DNA of 64,000 nucleotides from Antitrichia curtipendula (lineage: Eukaryota; Streptophyta; Bryopsida; Hypnales; Leucodontaceae): NCBI GenBank assembly GCA_951230915.1, contig OX579641.1:13246254-13310253 (forward strand), given 5' to 3'. Position numbers and translations under genes: made by a program. Shown here in pieces: positions 36,243 through 45,962 of this stretch (position 1 is the first letter of the stretch; every line of letters starts with the position of its first letter). The notes below the pieces were generated by a model, which worked only from the letters and a program-made list of their open reading frames with translations, had not been told where the DNA came from and did not search any database.

Positions 36243-36615
36243 GAGGAACCGTCACCGCCAAGGGCAGCTGACCTCTCTCCACAAAATTGATCACCGTTTT
36301 TTTGCCCTTGCTCCAAATGGAATGAGCCTAGTCTTGATGAGAAGCTGGCTTCAAGGAGCACCACTTCTTTAAATTTCAGCTCCATTTGCCTTGCCTATCG
36401 CCCGATATCGCTCGCCAAAGTTGGCGGTTTCACTTGAAGGTGGTAGTTGACCTCCTTCCACGAAAACGGCCACCATTTTTTTTTCTTTGCTCCAAATGAG
36501 ACGAGCCTCGTGTTGATGGAAAGCTGACTTAAAGGTGCACCACCCCTCCAAATTTCAGCTCCATCTGCTTTGCTAATCCTCCACAATCATTCGTCAAAGT
36601 TGGAGGTTCTCTTCC
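36243..36615. repeat. Two-copy tandem repeat, unit about 180-185 bp
   Basis: The unit contains GGCAGCTGACCTC, TTGCTCCAAATG, GAGCCT, AAATTTCAGCTCCAT and CGCCAAAGTTGG. It appears at about 36243-36425 and again at about 36430-36615 with moderate divergence. Overlapping minus-strand open frames in both copies are related because of the duplication and show no known domain. Confidence 0.75.
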
Positions 36616-36619
36616 AATT

Positions 36620-37535
36620 TCAAAAAATCTTACTTCTCTTCCCTTTTTCAATCCAGTTCCCATCTGACCTAATTAAACTCATTTTTCTTCACTCATTTTT
36701 CACCAAACAAGTGGACCTACTTCAAAAAATTGATTTTAACATTGATCTTAATTCATTTTTCTAATCTCGTAACATTTTTGTTCATTTTCCACACCCATTT
36801 TTCACCAAACTCCAAAAACACATGCACCCACAAGTTGAGAAAGAGAGGGGTTGGAACCCTAATTTTGCCTATATCCAACATCCTAACAACTGATTTTTCT
36901 AATCGCATTCATCTTGCAGTAATTTACTGTTAAAATCGCTAATTTACTATAAAATGCGCTAAATTAGTGAAAACTGCATTAATTTGGTGTAGATTGCACC
37001 AATTTAGTGCAAACCCCCCTAAATTATTATTTTTACCCTATTTTAGTGTTTCTAACATTATTCTAGTATTCTAATATTCTAGTAGTAGTTTTAAGTTTAC
37101 TAACTTGTTTTGTATTTTTTCATATTTATTATTTTTTGTGGTTTTCATTTCCTACTTGTAGTATTTTGGTTTTCATTTTTATTTTATTATTTTGTACTTT
37201 CTATTTTTTGGTTTTCATTTCTACATTTTTCATACTTGATAATTATTTTTGTTTTTTCTAATATCATTTTCCATTTGTAGGATTTTGTTTTTATTTTCTA
37301 AACATTTTTTTCATTTGCCTAATTTGATAACTTATCAAATCTTGCTTAAAGTTTTTTTAGTTTTAAATTCTTATTTTTTTCCTTAGATTTTTTCCATTAC
37401 TTTTTCTTAATCGCATTTCTAGATTTTCACCCTAAATTCCTAAAGTTCCTATTCCTATCTCACGAAAAACTCCCTAAATTGTGATTATGGCTTAATCCGG
37501 AGTACTACCATTTTCGGACTTGGAATGTAATACAT
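36620..37535. other. T-rich intergenic DNA with a degenerate 20-bp repeat
   Basis: At 36916-37018 five degenerate units like CGCTAATTTACTATAAAATG follow each other at 20-22-bp spacing. The rest is T-rich with recurring TTTTCATTT phrases and no gene. Confidence 0.55.
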
Positions 37536-37539
37536 AACG

Positions 37540-38150
37540 TTTGTATTTTCTACAATCCAATATAATGGTTCACACCAACCTATTTATCAGCATCCACAAG
37601 TAGAGGGTATTACCTTTGTGGAGCTATTTGTAGGCATTGGTATCAGTTTGGCAACTGCTTTGGAGGTTGGACTTAAGATCAAGCGTGATATTTATGTGGA
37701 TAATAGAGTTACACCTAATCGGGCAGTTCATCATCGTATCCAACGATTGTTTGCCTTGTATCAAGAACAATTATTATCTTATGAAATTCATAATTGTTTT
37801 GGCAAACTCCTTTGAGATGTTATTCTCATTAGTGATGAAGATCTGAGGAGGTTGGGTTACATTGATTTACTTATTGCTAGTTGGCCTTGTCAAAGTTATT
37901 TATATGTAGGAGCTGATAGAGGTCTTGATGATCTTTGATCTAGTCTATTCGTAGACTTATTTCGACTTACACAATGATGGTATATTCATCAATTTATTCT
38001 ACCATAATATATTTTTGAGAATGTGTCGGCCATTAGGTGACACAAGGCCAAAGTTTATTGAAGATGGGTACTATATCCATCAATTTTTAGGCCCTCTAAT
38101 TTTTATAGATCTGCAATTTTTGATTCTTACATTCATCACCCACGTTGAAT
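37540..38150 (+). pseudogene. Cytosine-5 DNA methyltransferase-like relic
   Basis: A single reading frame, interrupted by several stops, carries C5-methyltransferase landmarks in the right order. Motif I is VELFVGIG at 37618-37641 (S-adenosylmethionine binding, consensus FAGIG). Motif IV is WPCQS with the catalytic Cys codon at 37888-37890, followed by the usual A/G...G..D region. Motif VI is FENV at 38014-38025. About 83 codons separate motif I from PCQ and about 43 separate PCQ from ENV, both plausible for the family. In-frame stops lie at 37813-37815 and at about 37936, 37978, 38005 and 38038. Motifs VIII-X and the target-recognition region were not found. It ends against the minus-strand gypsy relic. 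C5-methyltransferases have been reported inside some retrotransposons, so a retroelement origin is possible but unproven. It is non-functional as it stands. Confidence 0.7.
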
Positions 38151-38159
38151 GACATGTTG

Positions 38160-39732
38160 TTGTTTTCACGTACCGTAGTTGCATAAATAATATAAGAAGT
38201 ATCATTTTTTGTTGCTTTGATAAAAACTCTAGTTTCAACGAGTACGGATTTTGTGTTTAAAGGCTTTGAGTAAGATTTTGTGGTCGAGGTTTTAAAAACA
38301 AATGATAGGTTTTGTGACTTCTAGTCTACAATCGGATTGTATTTTTCAAGCCAAGAAATTCCTAGAATCATAGGATTGGACGGATTTTGTATAATATTGA
38401 ATATAATCTTACTCTTATGTTCCTAAAATGAAATCTCTAATGATTTAGTTTCATGAGTGACAACTCCTGAAGATAAAAGTATGACTGTCTATAGCTTCTA
38501 CACGTATAAATTTTGGTTTGCTGACTAGAGGAATTTTGTGAGGTTTTGCAAAATCCTCATCTAAAAAAAAAGTTGAAGCTCCGGAGCCTAATAAGGCATG
38601 AATTTGTAATTTTTGGGGGGACCCAAACGTAGGGGTATAGTGAAACAATGAGAAGGCTGAAAAGAAAAGTGAAGATTTGAGTTTATTTGTACAATAGAAG
38701 GCTCTAACTACACAATCCCTACTATGGCTGAGCATCTTCGTTTTTCAATACATGTACAACTGTTTCTTATGGCAATTAGTGGCTTTGTGGTCAGGGCCTT
38801 CACAATATAATTACAAATCTTCATTAAGATGTCAATTTTTTTTTTGCGCAGTAAGCATTCCAAATTGCACTACATCGATTTGCATGTCCTCAGGGCCTTC
38901 AGAATATGTACTTGTAATATGTGATGCCTTGATTGTTGATGAAAAATTTGTTTGTGTTATTGATGCAGTCCACGATTGTCGATGTTGACGTCTTTAGAAT
39001 AATCAATTGTCACATTTTACAGCTTAGTTTATTACTTCATTTAATGTTTAAGAGTTGAAAAAGGATAATAATAAATCCTTTATGTTGTCTTTTAAGCTCC
39101 ATTGAAATTGACTCATAAGTGCTTTTTTGCCCTAGTTGATGTCGCAAATAAGTTGTCGGAATTCAGATGCGTATAGCGAAGTTGAGCAAGATTCTTGTCG
39201 TAAAGAATAAACTTTAGTTGTTGCCCAATAGATCTTGTCATATTCTTCAAATGCTTCAGAAAATGATACTAAAATTGCTTCAAAATTATTTAAAATTGAA
39301 GATCTTTTTTCAAATAGAAGCGAAAACCAAGATAAATCTTGTTTAGTGAGTAGACTTTCAACCTTTCAACCTTTCAACCAAGCCAACTCGTAATTTGTCA
39401 ATTGAATATCGTTGAAGATGAAGAAAAATAATAAACTGAACTTGATTCACAAACCCTTGAAATTTTGATCTAGAACCATCAAATTTTTCAGAAAGATTGA
39501 TTTGTAACTCTCTTGCAATTGAGATATTTGGATTGAAGTTTTGAGCAGGCAAACTTGTCTCCGAAGTTGAAGCAGATGGCATGAATTGAAATGCTCCAAC
39601 CACTCTTGAACTTGTATTGACCCTCGCAGCAAAATCTTCAAGAACGTTTGTTCTCATGAATAAAGAATCAATGGTCTGCAAGATGAGATCTAATTTGGAT
39701 GCTACTGAAGTAGCGTCTTCACTTTCTGACAT
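38160..39732 (-). pseudogene. Ty3/gypsy gag-protease relic
   Basis: Reading the minus strand from the ATG at 39732, the gag begins MSESEDATSVASKLD. It continues through KFDGSRSKFQGFVNQV and, after a frameshift near 39358, through a WFS.LFEKRS region and EFRQLICDIN. A zinc knuckle YCEGPDHKATNC follows near 38800, whose first Cys is replaced by a stop. A retroviral-type protease then reads LLGSGAST near 38590, with Gly where the catalytic Asp belongs. A final piece PMILGISWLEKYNP lies near 38350. Reverse transcriptase and integrase are missing. The order is typical of Ty3/gypsy gag-pol. Many stops and frameshifts show it is old and dead. Confidence 0.82.
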
Positions 39733-39799
39733 CTTGAATGACTTGAACAGAACACTAAAAAATTGATCTATTGATAAAGAATCAATAATTTAGAGATGG

Positions 39800-40548
39800 T
39801 TAGTTCGCGGTCTCTAAATATTAAGGTTGTTTTCAAGAAGAACGGTAGTTCACACACAATCAAGAAAAACTTTGTTGAAAAAAAATAATAGTAGTTTAGA
39901 AAAAAGGTAATCCGCAACATCTAAGCGCTTTGGTATTTTCAAGAAGAGGGGTAATCTACACTCAAACAAGAAAAATCAAATTCTAATATTAGTTTTATCC
40001 TTGGTTCTGTGAACAATGACAGTTCGTATAATAAAATGACGGTTTGAATGACAAGATATGAACTGAATTGACACTCTGTTCGTTTGCTAAGAAATTTGGA
40101 CCTAAATTTTGCAAAGCAAAATTTGAAAGGTCAGTCTCGACAAACTATAATGGACGTATAACAGTATAAGATACAATACAAGACAAGACAAGACAAGATG
40201 AATTTCTAAATAACAAGATTTGATATTAAAGTTTAAGAAATACAAGAATAGAACTTGAGTTAAGAGCAAAGGTCAAAAGAAGTGTTGTCAAGAATGAAGA
40301 TTATTTCAGCCTCGACTTCTATATATACTACCAACTAGGAGGTTCTTGTAGAAACTTTCATTGCTTGGAAAGCTTCTTAAAAAGCTTCCCAACTTGAACG
40401 TCTATGAGGTTCTTCTAGAAGCTTCCGCTACTTGGAAAGTTTCTCAAGAAGTTGCTCTCTAGCTTAGAGGTTCTTCTAGAAACTTCTAGCTTCTTGAAGA
40501 GCTTCTCAAGAAACTTCCTAATGAAGGTTCTAAACTATGTCCGTGACA
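39800..40548 (-). repeat. Probable 5' LTR of the gypsy relic
   Basis: On the minus strand the region begins TGTCACGGACATAG at 40548, a typical Ty3 LTR start. It contains promoter features and leads into gag. The inner end and primer site are not clear, and no second LTR is in place, so the boundary at 39800 is approximate. Confidence 0.5.
40320..40518 (-). promoter_or_regulatory. LTR promoter: TATA box with clustered heat-shock elements
   Basis: TATATATA lies at 40320-40327 on the minus strand. Upstream of it in that orientation are two perfect three-box heat-shock elements of the TTCnnGAAnnTTC form. One is at 40413-40425 (TTCTAGAAGCTTC) and one at 40474-40486 (TTCTAGAAACTTC). Further TTC/GAA half sites continue at 40491-40498 and 40503-40517, and weaker ones lie at 40343-40385. 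This is the arrangement expected of a heat-inducible plant promoter; activity is inferred. Confidence 0.6.
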
Positions 40549-40549
40549 A

Positions 40550-41090
40550 TAACTATTGATTACTACAAGGTCACTTTTTATTTCTTGTCTTATTGTCTTG
40601 TCGTGTCTTCATAGTGCTTCCTACTCCTCCTACCGTCTTAAGCTTCCTTGCTCTAGTCTCTTACGCTGCTCTAGTCCTTCTTACTCGTACACTGCTGCTT
40701 CCAATCTTTCACGTTGTTGTGCTAAATCCATGCACTTCCTGCTTTGTTTTTTTTGTCTACTAGGCCTCCATACAACTGTGCTTTGTCATTGGTGGTGGTG
40801 TAGCCACGGCATGCTATTGGTGGTGTTGACGTTGCTATTTTTGTTGGTGTTCATGATCTTAGATTCTTGATGTTTTTTTAATTCCACCATTGCTGCTCTT
40901 TCCGTCTCCCTCAACTACAAACATCAATTAAGTTTTCTCATCTTTCTTTTTAAGTTTTATTGTCGTACTATGGTTAAACATCAAAAAACCATGAGAGATA
41001 TGTTGTTTAGGGTAGGGGCTGGTAAAAAATCCATGGATATACAAGCATATTGGTTCTTCTTTCTCAACCAAAACACCTACTAAAGAACTC
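40550..41090. other. Intergenic DNA
   Basis: A 104-codon frame at 40556-40870 is Ser/Leu/Cys-rich and unrecognised. I do not call it a gene. Confidence 0.4.
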
Positions 41091-42519
41091 AATATCAAAA
41101 GCTAATGAAGAATGGAAGGATGCTTGGTATGATCTATTTGATTGAATAGTCTTTGATAAGGAGTTGGGGAAGATTTTTTATAAGGTATGTAAAGAAAAAG
41201 GTGACAAATTTGTTTATGCTAATGAAGGTTATACAAATGTTAAAATATCAACCTTACAAGATCATGCAAAAACAATTGAACATAGAAAATTATTTTGGAC
41301 TAAGCATGGGATCAAAAAGCTTTACAAAAAGTTGTAGAACATACAAATTGGACTTGTGATGAGGCTCTAATGTCTCTTTTTAAGGTTGCCTATTTCATAA
41401 GCAAAGAAACAATCTCTTTTCACAAATTTTTTAATTTGTGTCATTTGCTTGTTTCTTATAATGTTTTTTTGACTAAAAAACTCTAGTATGTTGAAAAAGC
41501 ATGTGCTGATATGGTTTTTGCTATCTCAAGTGTTATTCAAAGGCAAATTTTAGATAGAATTTGGGGCTCAAATTTTTTTGGTCTCATAATTGAAAAATCA
41601 ATTGATATTTCAGTTAAGGGTCATCTTGTTGTGTTTGCTACTTTTTTAGAAAGAGGTTTATCTATGACATGTTTTTTGGATTTGTTATTCGTTGTAGATG
41701 GAAAAAAGAAGTCCAAAGTGATTTGTGATGCTTTAAAGGCTGTTGTAAAGATTTGGAGGCTGCATATAGGTAAATCTATAGGTTTTGGTTTAGATGGAGT
41801 AGCCACTATAGTGGAGAAGAACACGAGAGTTGTAGCTCTTCTAAAAAAGGTGAATTTGTTTCTTACCTCTACTCATTATGTTGAATATAGGATTAATTTG
41901 GTTACATTGGAGGCTTCTAAAACTGAATCTTGTAAAGTAATCTTTACTGATGTTGATTCTAAGGGTCAATGCATTGGCTGGTCATTTTAAGAAATCATCA
42001 AAACGTAAGACAGCTTTACAATGCACCCAAAAGAGGTAGTTACTGCCTACAATTCCTACCTAGTAGCAAGGTGTTTTCACCTTGCTACTATAGCGCAATC
42101 CCGCAAACACTACAAAATGAATTGAATGATGCCCAAAAATCACTAAAAAGGTATCACAAAATCCATTGGCTCTCAAGGTTTTAAGCAATAAGCTGTCTTT
42201 GTGATTTTTTACAATATGTTCTAGTTTATATGTGTGATGTTCTGGAATCAAAAGATGATGGATCAACATCCTTCTTGTATGCTAAATTGAGGAAATTTAA
42301 ATTCATTCACATCCTCTATTTCTTGGTTGATATCTTGTAAATGCTTGCAAAATTGCCAAAGATTTTTCAAAACAAACTTGTAATCATTTCTGGTATATGA
42401 TTTATAATAAAAACTGATATAGCCACTATAAGAATGTGTTTTCTTATTGATTCTTGTGATTTGAACCAAGATACCTTCAACCCTACCATGGGATTTTACA
42501 TCATCTCAAAATTTAGCCC
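41090..42519 (+). pseudogene. hAT-like (DUF4371/ZNF862-type) transposase pseudogene, 5' segment
   Basis: The longest clean piece, 41511-41990, reads FFGLIIEKSIDISVKGHLVV, then KKSKVICDALKAVVKIW, GFGLDGVATIVEKN and a FLTSTHYVEYR segment. In these hAT-derived proteins the matching segments contain catalytic-domain Asp and the His-rich 'CVAHRTNL' region; here that region reads 'YVEYRINL'. Pieces before it (KGDKFVYANEG near 41200) and after it (KKSSKRKTALQ near 41990) are in other frames. The gene is interrupted at 42520 by a CACTA-ended element and resumes at 45364. It is a dead copy. Confidence 0.72.
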
Positions 42520-42643
42520 CACTACAATAAAATTGGTAAATAGTGTTGGATAATAATTAGTGTTGCTCACTATTTTTTACCCCAACACTATTTTTCAATT
42601 CATGTATAAATAGTGTTGGGCATTAAATTCATGCCGTCCAAAC

Positions 42644-43190
42644 TTGACCCTTCCTTGGGAAACTACAATTTTGGCCTTCCGCCGTCACGAGATGGCCCTT
42701 CCCTGCGTCCTGCGAGATCCACAATTTGAGGACCTTACTACTCCAAAGTCCGTGGTGGCTGTGGCGTTAGGGCTTATTCACCGGAGCGAGGTATTTGTTG
42801 GAATGGACTGGCCTTTTATATCGGAGCCGACTGTTTTCTGGATTGGTGCCCTAGAGTTACTACTGCCGGATCGGAGATTGCTGGTGGGTGGTATACCTTC
42901 CTACTTCACTCATTTGCAGAGAAGTCTGAAATTTTTTAGGTGTGTGTGTGCTTCTAGGGATTCAAACTTCTTGCCCACAAGGCTAAAATTTGAACTTTCG
43001 ACGTCCATAACTTTTGACTGAGGTAATTGATTGCACTTTCGATGACATGGTTGGATTTGTCTTTTTGTCCTCTGTATCCTCTAAATTTTTATTTTTTTTG
43101 GTTGACGTTTTTTTTAAAAGTGCATTTTTACTTCATTCCATAAATTTCACCATGGACCGGCCCCCACTTGTTGAGATTCTTCTCGACGCC
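42644..43190 (+). other. Non-repetitive leader region inside the CACTA-ended element
   Basis: A 125-codon frame (42644-43021) has protein-like composition but no recognisable domain. It may be an exon or captured sequence upstream of the transposase. Confidence 0.3.
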
Positions 43191-44670
43191 CCTGCCTGAC
43201 GACTTCAGCAAGTTTCAAGTCTGGCCACTCGCCGATCTGTCATCAATTGAATGGTAGAGGATGTCAGGGATCATGGCTTGCTTGGCCTCAATGCCCATGT
43301 TATCCAAGCATTTTCAGAGCATTTCTGTGGGCAACACCCGACCAACCTAATCAAAGCCAGTCGATGGTGGCAACAACGTGGCCAATTCAAAGAAAATGTT
43401 GAAGGCCCCGTGACTCCGTTCTCATGCAGCCGAAGTTGCTTGGGTTAAAAAGAAGCGCCATTCTCCAAAGGCAAGGCCAGGTTGGGGCAAGAAGAAGAGC
43501 GAGTGGGTGCAATATTTGTACCCACTTTTGCTTAAAGAATTCAACCGCCTCTGCAAATCAGGTGTCAAATTCTCAACATTCCTCCTTTGTGAATTGACCC
43601 TATCCATTCTCGTAGCTCCTAGATCCATTTTCACCGACCACTCTATCGATCCCAAAGACGATATTTTGTTGGCCCAAAAAATTACAGTAAATTGGATCAA
43701 TCAGTTCATGGACAATCATAATATTATTTTGCTATCCCAACGTGGTTGTTTCACTTGTAGCCCTGAAAAGCAGCTTCAAATCGAAATGCAGACCACCTAC
43801 CATTTGGGGGGTCTTGGAAAGGGGCTTTTCATCCAAAGAATTTGATGAAAACCTCATAGAAAACTTGGATAAAACGCATTTTGTTGTCAATCTTGACAAT
43901 GGACAAACCTTAGGGTTTAGGGGAGATACCACTATGAAATACGTTGAAGTTGTCTCAGGTAGGGAATCCATGACCATGGTGGTTTGGATTTCTGGGGGCC
44001 GACGTGCCACAATAGAAGCCCCTATGCTCATTTTTTCAAATGAGAATAGAAGCTATCCTATCCAAGGTTTGATAGAAAATATTCCCGGGATTTCTTATAG
44101 ATCAGGCCCTAAAGGCTGGATGGACCAAACCATCTTATCCGAGTATTTCTTGGAACCTCGTGCATACCAAGCTGATCTTTATCAAATGATGAAGATCATA
44201 TGGCTTGATAATTGTAGCGGGCAAACTATAACCCCTACATTGGCTGCTGTCCTAGTTGCCAAAAATATAGTTTTTAAATTTCTACCTCCATGTTGTATTC
44301 ACCTTTGCCAACCAGCAAATACATTCTTCATTGCTAAAATCAAAGATACATAGACAAAACAGTGGGAAGCCAAGAAAATTAAGTTGATACAATTCAATGC
44401 TTGGCAAAATGCACCTCGGACAGATGGACAATGGTCAGGAAAATTGACAAATCCGGGCAAACGATTTTTCCTACAATTGGCTGCGGATAGTTTAGAAGAT
44501 GTCAATCGAGAGGTGGATGTTGACAACATCTCCTATGCTAAGAAAGCAATGATTCATTGTGGCTTAGCATTAGGACTTGATGGATCTTGGAGTGCAGGGC
44601 AATTGTTTCTATATCTCCAAGAGATTATTGCAAAACATTTGCAACATTTGCAATATTTCAAGGGTAAGAG
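43190..44670 (+). pseudogene. pogo/DDE_1-superfamily transposase pseudogene
   Basis: The piece at 43507-43845 covers an N-terminal helical region (YPLLLKEFNRLCKSGVKF, then SIDPKDDILLAQK). A frameshift near 43800 leads into 43742-44353, which holds the DDE core: HFVVNLDNGQTLGFRGDT, GPKGWMDQTI, then IIWLDNCSGQ and FLPPCCIHLCQPANTF. In DDE_1 proteins the last motif is QPxD; here the acidic residue is Asn. An in-frame TAG at 44351 interrupts the gene, after which 44384-44660 continues (NPGKRFFLQLAADS). The family cuts and pastes DNA with a DDE/DDD nuclease. This copy has a frameshift, a stop and a likely catalytic loss, so it is inactive. Confidence 0.8.
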
Positions 44671-44807
44671 CTGCCCAATTTCAATTTCAATTGGATATTT
44701 TATTATATGTCTTCTCCAATTTCTGACTACAATTAGGATTAATATGTTGTGTTTATGGTTTTTGCTATATTTAGCAACTTATACATACATTCATACACTA
44801 TGACCAA

Positions 44808-45190
44808 TTTTAGCATTTCATGGTCTATTTCAGAATTCCATGGTCTATTTCAGCATTTCATGGTCTACTTCAGTATTTCATGGTCTACTTCAGCATTTCA
44901 TGGTATGTCCAGCATTTTATGATTTCTTTCAGCATTTTAAGGTCTTTTTCAGCATTTTAGGATCTTTTCCAACATGTTAGAGTCTTCCCAGCATTTTAGG
45001 GTCTTTTCCACCATTTAGTGGTCTATTTCAGCATTTCATGGTCTACTTCAACATTTTATGATTTCTTGCAGCATTTTAGAATCTTTTCCAACATGTTAGG
45101 GTCTTCCCAACATTTTAGGATCTTTTCCACCATTTAGTGGTCTATTTCAGCATTTCAGGGATTATTCCAGCATTTCAGGGATTCTTTCCT
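44808..45190. repeat. Degenerate minisatellite, CAGCATTTCATGGTCTATTT unit
   Basis: Around fifteen diverged copies of a unit of about 23 bp follow one another just inside the right end of the CACTA-ended element. The first four to five are the best conserved. Confidence 0.85.
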
Positions 45191-45363
45191 ATCTAACACT
45201 AAATGCATTCTCGTCAAAAAGTTGAAATGACCAAATTTTACTATAGAGCTAAAATAGTGTTGGAATGAAAAAATAATATTCTAACACTAACCTTGCAAAT
45301 CACAATTAGTGATACGCGGGACAATTAGTGTTGCCAACACTATTTACCAATTTTAGTGTAGTG

Positions 45364-45962
45364 GTTATCTTCCTCGCTTGTCAAGCGAAATTAGGAGGGT
45401 CAAATTCTATACCATAGACATGGTTAGAGATCCTAGTGGTTTGATTTTAGAGGCAGTCTTTTCTTTCCAAAAAATGTATATTGAATCTGTTTATGTGGTC
45501 TTAAAGGCTAGATTTGTTGATAATGATATTATTGATGCTTTTAAAATTCTGAACCCAATTCATTTGCCTCAAAAGCAACTTGGTTTAGCATCTTGGGGAG
45601 GTGGTTCAATTAGATTTGCTTTTGAAGCAATATAGAAAGGAAAAACGTAGAAGAAGGACAATTTTCCCTCCTTTAGTGTATGTTGCAGCTTGTAAATAAG
45701 AATTTTTTGCTTTCAAGCTACAAGTAACCACAGAATAAATAAAAAAAAACTTTGGGGGACTTGTGGGCTTCTATTACTTAGAGTGAATCTTTGAAACTAA
45801 AGTATTTGAACCTTCTGATACTTCTTAAAATTGCATGATATCAATGTGTAAGTACAACAACGTGTAAGAGAGTTTTTTCTATGCACAATGGCATCTTGCA
45901 GAAATATCGAAACCACATGACAACAACAAATTTAGATAGCCTCGTCTCTAAGCAGCCTCAAG
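45364..45962 (+). pseudogene. hAT-like transposase pseudogene, middle segment
   Basis: It resumes with a GYLPRLSSEIRRVKFYTIDM-like reading, then EAVFSFQKMYIES, LKARFVDNDIIDAF and LPQKQLGLASWGGG. After stops, a C-terminal dimerisation-type region ends at TTTNLDSLVSKQPQ. It is broken at 45963 by the 15.3-kb element and completed at 61238. Confidence 0.7.
45957..45962 (+). repeat. Left 6-bp target duplication (CTCAAG) of the 15.3-kb element
   Basis: CTCAAG abuts the left terminus and recurs directly after the right terminus at 61232-61237. Removing the element and one copy restores a continuous hAT-type C-terminal reading, apart from a 1-base shift. Confidence 0.65.

Larger units (their letters stand above)
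42520..45363. mobile_element. CACTA-ended DNA transposon carrying a pogo/DDE_1-type transposase relic
   Basis: It is 2,844 bp. Terminal inverted repeats of about 30 bp begin CACTACAATAAAATTGG and, from the other end, CACTACACTAAAATTGG, with one mismatch seen. Subterminal AGTGTTGG/CCAACACT motifs occur several times inside both ends, as transposase sites do in CACTA elements. I found no 3-bp duplication (CCC on the left, GTT on the right). The insertion splits a hAT-like pseudogene, whose reading resumes right after 45363. The transposase inside is not of the CACTA type, which makes the classification uncertain. Confidence 0.72.

Noticed and set aside
45954..45962. Extension of the inverted repeat to AGCCTCAAG/CTCAAGGCT
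   Set aside because: The direct CTCAAG match abutting both ends and the restored hAT reading fit a target duplication better; the extra AGC/GCT match is only 3 bp.
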